Assembly: GCA_010015805.1 (NCBI GenBank)
Contig: ML978123.1
Coordinates: 1,054,001-1,118,000, forward strand
Length of the DNA stretch: 64,000 bases
From: Rhizodiscina lignyota
Lineage: Eukaryota; Ascomycota; Dothideomycetes; Aulographales; Rhizodiscinaceae
Direction: 5' to 3'
Shown here: positions 32,199-42,595 of the stretch, piece by piece
Position numbering within the stretch: position 1 is the stretch's first letter
Layout of the letters: each line of letters starts with the position of its first letter
Notes under the pieces: generated by a model
What the model was told of the DNA's origin: nothing
The model's database searches: none
What the model saw: only the letters and a program-made list of their open reading frames with translations
Position numbers and translations under genes: made by a program

Positions 32199-33295
32199 CT
32201 ACTCCTCAGCTGATGCTTCCTCGGGCGCTTCCTCAGGTGGTTCAAATGCGCCAGGTGGTGACTCGGTCTCTGGCTCTGGCTCTGGTTCAGCTGCTGGTTC
32301 ATCCTCTGGCTCGGGTTCAGGCGCCGGTTCATCTTCTGGCTCGGCCTCAGGTGCAGGCTCGTCCTCTGGTGCAGGTTCGTCCGCTGGTGCAGGTTCTTCC
32401 TCTGGTTCCGGTTCGGCTTCAGGTTCGGCTTCCGGTTCGGCCTCTGGTTCGGCCTCTGGCTCTGGCTCTGGCTCTGGCTCTGCGGCGGGTTCAGGCTCGG
32501 CCTCTTCTTCAGGTTCAGCCGGTGGTGTGATGTCGACGACGTCGGGCTCTTCCGGTGGAGGAGTCTCCGGCAGTATTTCGACTTCTGGTGGTTCGGCATC
32601 GATAACCTCTTCTGGTTCGGCTTCGTCGGCTGGGGGGGGAAAGTCAATCACTTCGACCGGGGGCTGCTCGTCGAGAGGCTCTTCAGGCACGGGCTCACCG
32701 ATGGCAATTGTCGTAGTTGGCGAGGACGTGGCACTGGATGATTTCGCATCGTGGAACTCATCGACAGATTCGAGCGCCTCCTCGACCTCTTCAGCTTCTT
32801 CCTCGACCTTGTCTTCTGCAACCTGGATCTCATCCTCTGCTAGGTCTTCAATGATTGTGGCTTGGACGGGCTCTTCCGTGTCGGTGACGATGACTGCTGG
32901 AGCGGTTGAGGAGCGGCGCCTGGTGGAGTGCCTGCTGATGATCGGAGTTGGGTCATCCTCAACGACCTCTTCGATAGGCTCAGGGTCGACGGCTTGGACG
33001 GGCTTTTCCAGAACTACTTCGACGGCAGGCTCTTCCTCCTGGTGATGACATGGTTAGTAATTTCGTGATGATTTACAAGACGGGCTTTGTGAGAGTTAGA
33101 TGGTACCTCTACGATTTTCTTTTTCTTCTCCTTCTTGTTCACGATGAGAAAAGCGTGAATCACACCGGGGATCCAGCCCAGAGCAGTGAGCAGGAGGTTG
33201 ACCCAGAAGTCTTTACCATAGCGGTATTGGCTCAAGACCACTGCGAGAGGAGGGAGGAATATACAGAGGAGAATGATGCAGGCGCCGTTGGCCAT
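32199..33295 (-). CDS. Pmp3/RCI-type membrane proteolipid with long acidic tail
   Basis: Two exons (33295-33107 and 33038-32199, 68-nt intron) give 342 aa. Residues 1-60 are a complete Pmp3 (UPF0057) unit: [17 protein letters not shown], then [20 protein letters not shown], two membrane helices as in yeast Pmp3, which affects membrane potential and cation tolerance. Classical Pmp3 is about 55 aa. Here the intron joins KKKKIVE to an approximately 280-residue tail dominated by Glu and Pro, with repeats of [13 protein letters not shown] and EPEPEPE near the end. The tail should be disordered and strongly negative on one face of the membrane. The plus strand over the repeat gives a long Gly/Ser frame, which is a shadow. 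Confidence 0.85.
32255..32560. repeat. Low-complexity repeat encoding Glu/Pro-rich tail
   Basis: A dense array of 6-12-bp units such as ggctctggctctgg and ggttcggcttcc on the plus strand. On the coding strand they give AEPE and PEPE repeats. It lies wholly in exon 2 of the Pmp3-like gene and is likely length-variable between strains. Confidence 0.75.
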
Positions 33296-33777
33296 GTTGA
33301 AGAGGATGGTGAGGATAAGTATGAAGGAGTGGAATGGCTGTGTGCTGGTAGTCGGCGCCGCTGTCGCCGTACCGAGAAGGGGAAATGAGTGACTTGGGAG
33401 GATGAATGCTTTTATTGATGTGCATGAAAAGAAGAAGAGAAGTTGTGGGAGACGAAGATAAACATATTCATCGCGCCATCAACCCAGCTATCTACTGGGG
33501 CAAGAAAGATGCGCAGCCAAACAACGATGTGCTAGCAAAAGGCAGGTTCAAAGTCTAGACCGACGCCGTTGTAAGTGGAAGGAGCTCCCAATTCGTTGCT
33601 TTGAATGCGATGCGAAGACACAGACACGGAAAGAATGGAGCAAAAATGCGACTGATCAAAGCGCTCTTGTTTTGAGCGTGAACTCCATGCCTTCCTCTAA
33701 GAGTTCCAGATCTAGAAAAAGGCCATTAAAGTGTCCAACTGCAAGGCCGAAGCAGTGATATTACATGGTCAAAAAGG
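33296..33777. other. Intergenic: Pmp3-like promoter and carrier 3' flank
   Basis: 482 bp. It should hold the promoter of the minus-strand Pmp3-like gene on the left and the CRC1 terminator on the right. No distinct element was recognised. Confidence 0.45.
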
Positions 33778-34807
33778 TCAGTCAAACATAGAGGACATTG
33801 CTTTCTGCGCTAATTCCACACCCAAAAACGTCGCCGCGTTTGCTGGAACCGCTCGTGCAAGAGCAGGTCCGAAGCCAGGGAAAAAGGCTTTGATGCCGCC
33901 TCTCCCGTATACTTCTCGCACAACACCGCTGATTGTTGGCTTTCCCTCAGCGGTTTGTATTCTGCTCTTGATCGTGTCCACTGGGAAGACGGGAATCCAC
34001 ATTGCTACACCCGCGGCACCTCCTGCTACCATGACTGCAGAGAGACTGAGCTTTTGCGGTACACCATGCTCATCCTTGGGCGTTAACTTGCGCTTTATGA
34101 TCTCATATGTTGCAAAGTATGCCGCCGAACCGGGACCGTCTCGAGCGAGAGTCATCGCACTGCCGCGGAATACACTCTTGATACCCCCCTCTTTGTACAG
34201 CTGTCGCACAACGTCGACACCACCAGCATATTTCGGCTTCTCACCCGGCGCCAATTGCTTTTGTCCTTGTATTTGTAGGAGTACTTTGACGCGTTCGAAC
34301 GGGGCGGTGATGATAGTCATGGGGATAGCGGAGAAGAAACCGGCTGCGGAGACCTGGGCGACGCTGTACTGATCATTTTTGACTTCTGAGAAGGATTTGA
34401 CGAGTTGTTTTCCCAAATCGTATCCCTGGATCTAGTCAGTCTTGTGCGTACAGAATTGTCGTGAGAGAGCTGCATACCCAAAAGCTCACAGCGAACATGG
34501 GCGTTACTCCAACCAGTGGCGCAGAGACACCAGCATACAAGCCTCTTGCTAGACCTTCACGTGCAACTGTTTTCCTCACAACATCCATCGCCCCGCTGTA
34601 GACCCCCTTCTCCGCAGTCTGTAGCCGCACCTTCACAAGGTCGAACGGATGGCCCACAACGACCGCGCATATGCCACCAACGCCGCCTGCCACCAGCGCT
34701 CGCAAGCTCTGCAGCGAGCTCTTCGTCGCCTGTGCTACATCCTCCTTGAGCTCTTCTTTCGAGGGTATATGGTCAGGCTTTGGGATTGCGTCGGAGATGG
34801 AGGGCAT
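33778..34807 (-). CDS. CRC1: Mitochondrial carnitine/acylcarnitine carrier
   Basis: Two exons (34807-34478 and 34425-33778, 52-nt intron) give 325 aa. The start is ATG 34807 (MPSISDAIPKPDH); an upstream in-frame GTG is ignored. Three mitochondrial carrier repeats are present, with signatures GHPFDLVKVRLQ, TAPFERVKVLLQIQ and FPVDTIKSRIQ. The segments RDGPGSAAYFATYE and GPALARAVPANAATFLGVE are characteristic of the carnitine carrier branch (yeast Crc1, Aspergillus AcuH). It exchanges acylcarnitines for carnitine across the inner membrane, needed for acetyl or fatty-acyl transfer. One CCTCGG motif, the core bound by FarA/FarB, lies 213 bp upstream. Confidence 0.93.
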
Positions 34808-35828
34808 CGCGTGCACGGATGGGGAAGGGTTGGGCGACAGGGTTCGCCAGAAGATTTCCGTACGTCCGAATGCCCAATCAATTGGCTTTCAAATGGGAAT
34901 CCCAGAGTGGTAAGGACAGAAAGAAATGTTTCAAAGTTTAAGGGAACTGAATATTGACAAAAGTAGGGAGTGGTGGCTGTATGTAGAAAAGTTGGTTGAA
35001 GATAATCGGCTCCCCAGCTCCTCGGTAGAGAGGAAAAGCTGCCGAACGAGACGCGTCCAATGGCTGGGCCCATTTCGCCGACGACGCGTGAAATCGCTGC
35101 CTTTTCACACTCGCATCATCGTGCATAACCGCGGCCAACAAAGGAAAAGAGCGGCTCTGGGGAAAGCTACATGTGATGCATCTCCACATTCTCTCCCGGA
35201 GCCCTAGACTCGTCAATTCAGTCGGTGATGGCTCGGTTTGAAGGGCTGGCAGTTCTTCTTCTAGCCCCTTTGCGTCCAAGCCATTGACTTGACCTCCGTT
35301 TCGCCTACTATCTATTCTCTAAGATCCAGTGGTTGCCTTCGACCTACTCCCCAAACCTTGTCCTGCCTCTCGCTCTCTCCTGACTTTTTCGTTCAACATG
35401 TGTTCAGCATTGAGAACTTCGAAAATATCGACCAATGCCTTTGCCTATCCTTTTAACCAACTGCCTGCCTTAAAGAAGAACTGTATTTGAGTTCTGTATT
35501 TCTTGGGCCCACTAGCAAATTCGGAGATTGGGATTAGGCAGACTGATGCCGGAAAGACTTCGTGAGAACTTCGCTGTAATTTTGATGTATGTATGGATAC
35601 AGTGGGTTTTCCTCGTAGCCAACCTCGTCCAAGGACTGCTTCTGGTACATAGATACATAGACGGTGATATTCTCAGCTTGCCGTTTCCGGGAAGCTTTTC
35701 CGCACGCTGTACGTATCTATCCCGCTCCTCCTTGTCGGCCTCAGGGCTAAGTACCCGAGCTACAAGTACGTCAGTCAGATAACTCCTCAGGGCTCTTCTA
35801 TCGCCATACTTCCCTCTCAACATTAAAA
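34808..35828. other. Divergent intergenic region between CRC1 and the MOSC gene
   Basis: About 1 kb between two opposed starts. A single CCTCGG (35020-35025) is a possible fatty-acid response site for CRC1. No gene is supported. Confidence 0.45.
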
Positions 35829-36951
35829 ATGAAAATAAGCCAGGTAGCGTCGACACGATTTATAACTTCTGACGAGGGGTACTGACACTAGTAGCTATAT
35901 ACTTATCCAGTCAAATCGCTTCGAGGGATCTCTGTCACAGAGGCCGAAGCAGCCCGAAATGGCTTCACGTATGACAGAAGATTTATGTTAGTCAAGGTGG
36001 AGGAGTACCAGGGCCTTCCACATCGCAACATGCACCTCACTTATTTTCCGGAGATGGTGCTCTTTACTACAGCCCTAGAATTGCCGGAAGATACCAGTGA
36101 CCCTGGGAGATTGATAATCACGTTCAATCCCCCGGAAGGAAATCCAAGATCGTTAACTGTACCATTGGCTCCGGAAGCCAATGGTCTAGAGGAAATCGAT
36201 ATCGACATGCATGGAAGCACCACGAGGGGAGTCGATATAGGAGCAACATACAACTCCTGGTTCTCGTCCTGTTTTGGTTTCGACGTCAAGTTTGTCTACC
36301 TCGGGCCGAATTGGAGACCAGTTCTAATGACGACGACTACTCCCCAAGTGCAACCCTCTTCATGGCTCTCGTCGATAACCAGCAACATTCCTTTACTTGG
36401 CAACGGAAAGAAGGAAGAGGAACGGATCTCATTTGCAGACTGCGCACCATATCTTGTTACATCGGAAAAATCGCTCGAGAACGTGTCATCCAGACTGGAG
36501 GGAGAAGAGATGCCGATGATCAAATTCCGGCCGAATGTCGTCGTTTCAGGGGCAAGTGACCATTGGGAAGAAGACTTCTGGAATGAAATTGCTATCGGAG
36601 AAGAGGGCGAAGTCCGTATTGTGCTGGCGCAGAACTGTGCGAGATGTGCGAGCATCAATATCGATTACGCAACTGGCAAACCTGGCACAGGGGACGGTGG
36701 GAAGGTATTGAAGAAATTGCAGAGCGACAGACGAGTAGACCGTGGGGCCAAGTACAGTCCAGTATTCGGGCGATATGGTTTTGTCACCCAGAATGTTGCA
36801 CTGAAGGGCAAGATAAGAGTTGGCGATGATGTCCGTGTTGTCGGACGGAATGACAAGCATACAGTATTTGGTAAGTCTGAAGGCTGTCGAGTCAGGATGA
36901 TAACTGACGCGAGTTCTCCCCCAAGATTGGCCGGGCTTGACCACGGCATGA
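35829..36951 (+). CDS. MOSC-domain protein (mARC-like, molybdenum cofactor sulfurase C-terminal fold)
   Basis: Three exons: 35829-35843 (15 nt, MKISQ), 35895-36870, 36926-36951. The spliced protein is 338 aa. The join MKISQ-LYTYPVKSLRGISV recreates the conserved N-terminal beta-barrel start, and the last join gives HTVFDWPGLTTA and a stop at 36951. FTYDRRFMLV follows near residue 27 and the MOSC cysteine region reads NCARCASINIDYATGK. MOSC proteins bind Mo-cofactor and, in the mARC group, reduce N-hydroxylated compounds. The substrate and electron partner here are unknown. Reading through the last intron gives a false longer C-terminus to 36992. Confidence 0.88.
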
Positions 36952-37425
36952 ATTACAGATCCTACAAATTCACCACCTCTAAGCAAGACTGAGTAGTAGT
37001 CTCTGCCACCATGGGAACAACGTTCGAATCAATACGTTGGCGCTTTAAGTGGATACAACGCACATTCGAAGCACCCGTCTCACAAACGGCCGCCGCTAAT
37101 GTGTGTAGTATGAGTCTGAAATTTCAGCTTTTTCGACGTCGTACTGGCTTTGACAAAGATCAATGTGTAGTAAGGTATTTGTATTTTCACAAGTTAGTCC
37201 AAGAACATAGAGCAGACCCCGCGCAAAGTTAAACGCCTCCTCCGTCAACAGTGCCCTTCACGCTTATCGACCAGATTTCTCTATTCACAGGTATCTAAAG
37301 GTGGTGTTCGAAGCACGAATGAAGGTCATGTGCCCCCATGCTATTTTCGGACGTCCTTACTTCCGTCCAGCAACTGCCTGATGCGCCTCGTCCTTACACT
37401 CGAGCTTGCAGTTTGTGCACCACCA
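36952..37425. other. Convergent intergenic region
   Basis: 474 bp between the MOSC stop and a minus-strand stop. No additional feature is seen. Confidence 0.5.
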
Positions 37426-38990
37426 CTAGCTCAAACCTTGATAACCAATACCATCTCCGCATCTTCCGCATTTGAGCCTTTGTCCTGCCAGATGTCTCAA
37501 CTCGGCGGTTTGCCTCATCCGAAGTATCTCATCCCTCTCCGCGGGCGTACGGTGGAAGCAGTGCCTGCAAACTCTAATGTCCTGTCGAGATGTCGTAAGC
37601 GGTGTGGTTGACACAATACTAGACGAAGAGCAGGAACAGTAAGGCGGCCGACGGAAGCCTCCAAGTTCGTTGAGGGAGAGCCTGTAACACTTCGAGCAGT
37701 ACGGAACGCAGCGGCCAATGTGATCACCGCTCGGAGACTGCCCAGTGATGATGCAACTACAAACCCCGAGAGCCATTGGGATTGAGATTGACTTGCTTAT
37801 CATTATACGCGCACTTCCATCGCAGATTTGAGTGTTGCAGGACGAGCACAAGGTCTTGTAATTGCCAAAGCAGGACGCTATTCGCAATATCTGTGCATGG
37901 TGAGGAAGCAGCGCAGAGCGGATGGCTTTGCAACCCAAGCTGAGGCTGATGATCTCATCATAATGCAAATTCCCGCCTAACGACATGAGAATGCGCTCCC
38001 CCGAAGCATCTTCGGCGACGATCCCGATGAATTTCTCGATATGAGACTTGGCCGGAATCGTCCAAGGCTTTAAATCTGGTGATTCGAATCCCAGTTTTTT
38101 GCCTAAAAAGTGAAGTTCCGTTACATCACTTGCGTCGTTCAGAACCTGAGGCGTCAGCCGAAGGTCTTTTTCCAAGTCTACTTGCTGTCGTCTGCTTATT
38201 CTTCGGCCACGCCAGTACCGAGATATAAAACGGATTTCAGGAGCCAGTCGCCGAGGGATGAAGGTGAGGGTCTTCCATAAACCCTTCAGGATGGTGCCGG
38301 CCAACTTGACAGGAAATACACAAAGGAGATTGACGCAGTCCATGGCAGAGCCATCAGCTTTTGCCGCGCCAACGAGGAGTCCCACTATAGCAGCGACGAG
38401 CGAGAGGATGCTAAGAGACGGGTTAGACTCGACCTCATACACTCAATATGCGGAAAGCGTACCCCATGACGATTGTCCAAATCCAAACTGTCACAAAGTC
38501 TTCGCATGCCTGATGTGGAGACTTCTTCTCCAGTTTACCGACTGCGTGGAAAAGATCCGAGGACTCTGCGGACGAGCACCCGCTCAAAGTTCCAGGGAGA
38601 TATGTAGCTTGGATGGCAGCAGCGGCAAGCAAACATCCAGAGAAGGTCGTGTCGATTATGAGAGATATAATGGTGAAAGCTGGCGAGGAGCCAGATTTGC
38701 CGAAGGAATTGACCCAGAGAAAGCCATCGACTGCAAAAGCGATGAAGCACCATGCTATGCCCAAAACTCCCTATACGCCGTTCAGTTAACAGACATGACA
38801 GCGAAGACTATTTGAAACTGACAACGATACCAGCGAGGGCTTGGCCTGTGAAGAGATTCGAGGGATAAGGAGCAACTTTGAGCTCATCGTGGCCCTTGAT
38901 GGTAGTATACATTGTAATTGCGCTGAATCCAAAGTATCCCCAAGGGACCCAGGAAACCCATCTGACTATACTTGTCGGAGTGAAACCCAT
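37426..38990 (-). CDS. Four-helix membrane protein with cysteine-rich C-terminal region
   Basis: Three exons from ATG 38990 (MGFTPTSIVRWVSWVPWGYF). Exon 1 ends near 38825-38831: donor GTATCG or GTTGTC gives two possible joins that both keep frame. Intron 2 is clear (38411-38462, 52 nt, CTAAC branch), joining TIVMG to ILSLVAAIVGLLVG. The N-terminal 190 residues form four membrane helices with loops like a MARVEL-type fold, though the family is not certain. The soluble C-terminal part (about 290 aa) has CxxC-like pairs: CSSCNTQIC, CVPYCSKC, CRHCF and CGRCGDG, suggesting metal binding. No known protein of this design comes to mind. Confidence 0.65.
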
Positions 38991-39724
38991 TGAGCAGTTT
39001 ATGAGAAACTTTAATTCAAAGGAGATCAGTCGTACTCTATACAGGATAGGAAGCAGCGAGAGATATCGGTGCACATATCAACTTAGAAACTGTAGTATAC
39101 AAAACTCTAAGATAGTCAGGCTGGTCAGGCTGGTGCCAAAGGAAAGGCTGCAAGGCGTTCTTGGGTGACACCATCTCGTTAACTAGAACTCACCAGGTGT
39201 GGCTGAGCTTTTATTAGTTCCTTGTGGGGGTTGGCCGCCGGCAAAGATTCAATTGGCTTGATACAAGCCACAGCGAACTGAGATAAAGTAAAACCTTACC
39301 AAATTTACACAGTTCGAGAGAATAGTTCTAAGGTGTTGCTTTTTACAGGAAACGAGACCGTGGGGCCGCGGCCTTCAAAGCCCTGAACAGTACGATAATG
39401 ATGACTGGCCTCTGCTAACATAAACTAAACCTTCAGAGACATTATCGCCTACCTTGGCATGCAAGAAAGAGGTGCTCGTTCGATGTTGGAATCTAACCGA
39501 TACCCAACTACTTTGGAGGATTTGTAGTACTCGCGAGATTGTGGCACCTACTCAGACCGCGGTCTCCGAAACGCCACTTGCCAAGCTCTCGCACGTGAAG
39601 TCGCGATTTCAGGCGTCTGCGCCAAGCTTTCATCCAACATCTACCTCGACCTTTTAGAGGTGACAAGCTTGCCTTTTTTCTGCACTTTTCTGCCGTGTGC
39701 AGCAGCAGAATACAATCTCCCAAG
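38991..39724. other. Divergent intergenic region upstream of RAD3
   Basis: 734 bp between opposed starts. It should hold both promoters. I recognise no specific sites. Confidence 0.45.
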
Positions 39725-42163
39725 ATGAGGTTCCACATAGAGTACGCATATTAACCCTTCATCGATGCATGTGGGCTCACACTTCTTAGTGACTTGGAAG
39801 TTCTCTTCCCTTATCCACGCATATACCCTGAACAATATGCATATATGTGCGATCTCAAACGGACACTGGATGCGGGTGGACACTGTGTACTGGAGATGCC
39901 TTCAGGCACAGGTAAAACTGTGTCTCTCCTGTCCTTGATCGTGGCATATCAGCAGCATCACCCGGAGGGGCGAAAGCTCATCTATTGCTCACGTACCATG
40001 TCCGAGATTGAGAAGGCGCTTGCCGAACTGAAAGCGCTCATGAAGTACCGCACTGAGCAGCTAGGTTATGAAGAAGAATTCCGAGGCTTGGGCTTGACCA
40101 GCAGAAAGAACCTATGCTTGCACCCTAGCGTGAAGCGGGAGAAGAGCGGTAGCGTTGTCGACGCAAGATGTCGAAGTTTAACAGCAGGCTTCGTGAAAGA
40201 GAAGAAGGAGAGGGGAGAGGATGTCGAGATGTGCATATACCATGACAACCTTGATCTCCTGGAACCGCATAACCTAATCCCAGCTGGAGTATGGACATTG
40301 GACGGTCTGCTCCGATATGGAGAGCAGCACAAGCAGTGCCCATATTTCACGGCCCGTCGAATGATGCCATATTGCAACGTCATCATATATTCGTATCACT
40401 ACCTCTTGGATCCGAAAATCGCGGAGCGCGTGTCGAAAGAGCTGTCAAAGGACTGCATTGTCGTCTTTGACGAAGCTCATAACATCGATAACGTGTGCAT
40501 CGAATCACTCAGCATAGACCTGACGGAAGACTCGTTACGGAAAGCTACAAGAGGTGCCAACAATCTGGACCGCAAGATTACCGAGATGAAGTCAACGGAC
40601 GCGGAGAAATTGCAGAGCGAGTATGCAAAGCTCGTTGAAGGGCTGCGGGAGGCGGACGAAGCTCGAGATGACGGCACATTCATGTCAAACCCTGCGTTAC
40701 CTGACGATCTGCTGAAAGAAGCGGTACCGGGAAACATTAGGAGAGCGGAACATTTTGTCTCGTTCTTGAAGCGATTTATCGAATACCTGAAGACGCGCAT
40801 GAAAGTATTGCACGTTATCTCAGAAACTCCGCCGTCATTCCTCAATCACCTCAAGGAACTGACCTTTATCGAACGAAAGCCATTACGTTTCTGCGCGGAA
40901 AGACTCACATCCCTCGTTAGGACATTGGAACTCACGAACATTGAAGATTACCAACCATTGCAGGAAGTTGCGACATTTGCGACTCTTGCTGCTACATACG
41001 ACAAGGGATTTCTGCTCATCCTGGAGCCTTACGAGTCAGAAACTGCAACAGTTCCAAATCCGATCCTACATTTTACCTGTCTTGATGCCGCAATAGCAAT
41101 CAAGCCAGTCTTTGAACGGTTTAGTTCTGTCATCATAACGTCTGGAACCATTTCGCCCCTCGAAATGTACCCCAAAATGCTCGGGTTTACTACTGTCGTA
41201 CAAGAGTCTTACACCATGACGCTTGCGCGAAAATCTTTCCTTCCCATGATCGTCACTCGCGGTAGTGACCAAGGTACAATAAGCTCCGGTTTCCAGATCC
41301 GCAACGACCCAAGTGTTGTTCGCAACTACGGCAACCTCCTCACAGAGTTCTGCAAGCTCACCCCCGACGGCGTTGTCGTTTTCTTTCCCTCATATCTCTA
41401 TATGGAATCCATCATCAGCATGTGGCAAGGCATGGGCATCCTGGACACGGTGTGGAAATACAAACTCATTCTCGTCGAAACGCCCGACTCTCAAGAAACA
41501 TCTCTTGCGCTCGAAACTTATCGAACTGCCTGCAACAATGGCAGAGGAGCCGTGCTGCTGTGTGTTGCGCGCGGCAAGGTGAGCGAAGGGATAGATTTCG
41601 ACCACCACTACGGTCGGACAGTCATTTGCATTGGCGTTCCATTTCAATACACGGAATCCCGCATTCTCAAGGCACGACTGGAATTCCTGCGCGAGACATA
41701 CCGGATACGAGAAAATGATTTTCTCTCCTTCGACGCTATGCGGCATGCTGCACAGTGCTTGGGACGCGTGTTACGTGGAAAGGACGACTACGGAATCATG
41801 GTTTTGGCAGACCGTCGGTTTCAGAAGAAGCGGAACCAGCTGCCAAAGTGGATACAGCAGTCACTTCCCGACAGCGAGACAAGTCTATCCGTTGATCAGG
41901 CGACAGCAGTTGCGAAGAAATTCTTGAAGAGCATGAGCGTGCCGTATCCGCGCCATCTGCAGGAAGGTATCAGTACCTGGGATCTGGATGACCTGAAGCG
42001 ACACAAAGCGAAAGCACAGGAAGAAGAAATTCGAATGCTTCAAGCGCAGCAAGAAGAGATGGTACAGATGCAAATTCAACAGAATGGAGCCAATTACTCG
42101 AAGCAGAATGAGTTTGATATCGACGACGACGACGAACAGGCCATGATGGAATTGGATGGTTGA
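39725..42163 (+). CDS. RAD3: TFIIH DNA helicase XPD/Rad3
   Basis: Two exons: a 17-nt first exon (39725-39741, MRFHI plus two bases), a 48-nt intron, and 39790-42163. The join recreates MRFHIDDLEVLFPYPRIYP, the conserved start. The protein is 796 aa, near yeast Rad3 (778). Walker A is EMPSGTGKTVSLL near residue 43 and Walker B VFDEAHNID near residue 232. Between them, cysteines in NLCLHPSV, DARCRSL, MCIYHDN and KQCPYFTARR form the 4Fe-4S cluster. C-terminal helicase motifs are GKVSEGIDFDHHYGR and QCLGRVLRGKDDYG. It opens DNA 5'-3' in nucleotide-excision repair and helps in RNA polymerase II initiation. Confidence 0.97.
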
Positions 42164-42595
42164 GATGCTCAACACGCTTCGGTGTATTCTCGGTCAGTCT
42201 TTCCACACGGAATGAAAACTTGCGCAGCATTTGGAGCATTCGCTTGAATTTCAATGACCGCATAGTTCTAGGGGGAAACAAAGCACATTTGAGGCTGAAA
42301 ATGCTTCTGTGTAGGCGCAAGCGACGATATATATGTTTCCCCGGAGATGCAAGTCGGGAGATCTGCACATGGCACAAGAGCTGGCCCTTCACCACATTAG
42401 GATCGGGAAGCGAACTAGTGTCGTGATTTCTATCCAATCATATATTTACGGTTTGGTAATTAGTATCCAATTTCGACATGTCACATCGGAATGTCTTTCG
42501 CGGCTACGCATGACTTCACAAATTGTGCGGCGGTGCCGGAAACATGAATATGACTCTCGTACCTCATCTTTTGTCGCGAAGTTAGCTATGCCACA
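42164..42595. other. Intergenic, RAD3 terminator and transporter promoter
   Basis: 432 bp. No gene or repeat is recognised. Confidence 0.5.

Noticed and set aside
32107-33045. 312-codon Ser/Gly-rich frame on the plus strand
   Set aside because: It is antisense to the Pmp3-like acidic tail; Ser-Gly and Ala repeats are the mirror of Glu/Pro codons.
35020-35025. CCTCGG as a fatty-acid response element of CRC1
   Set aside because: A single hexamer is common by chance; kept only as a note in the annotation.
36952-36992. Longer C-terminus of the MOSC protein
   Set aside because: It comes from reading through an intron; splicing restores the family ending DWPGLTTA.
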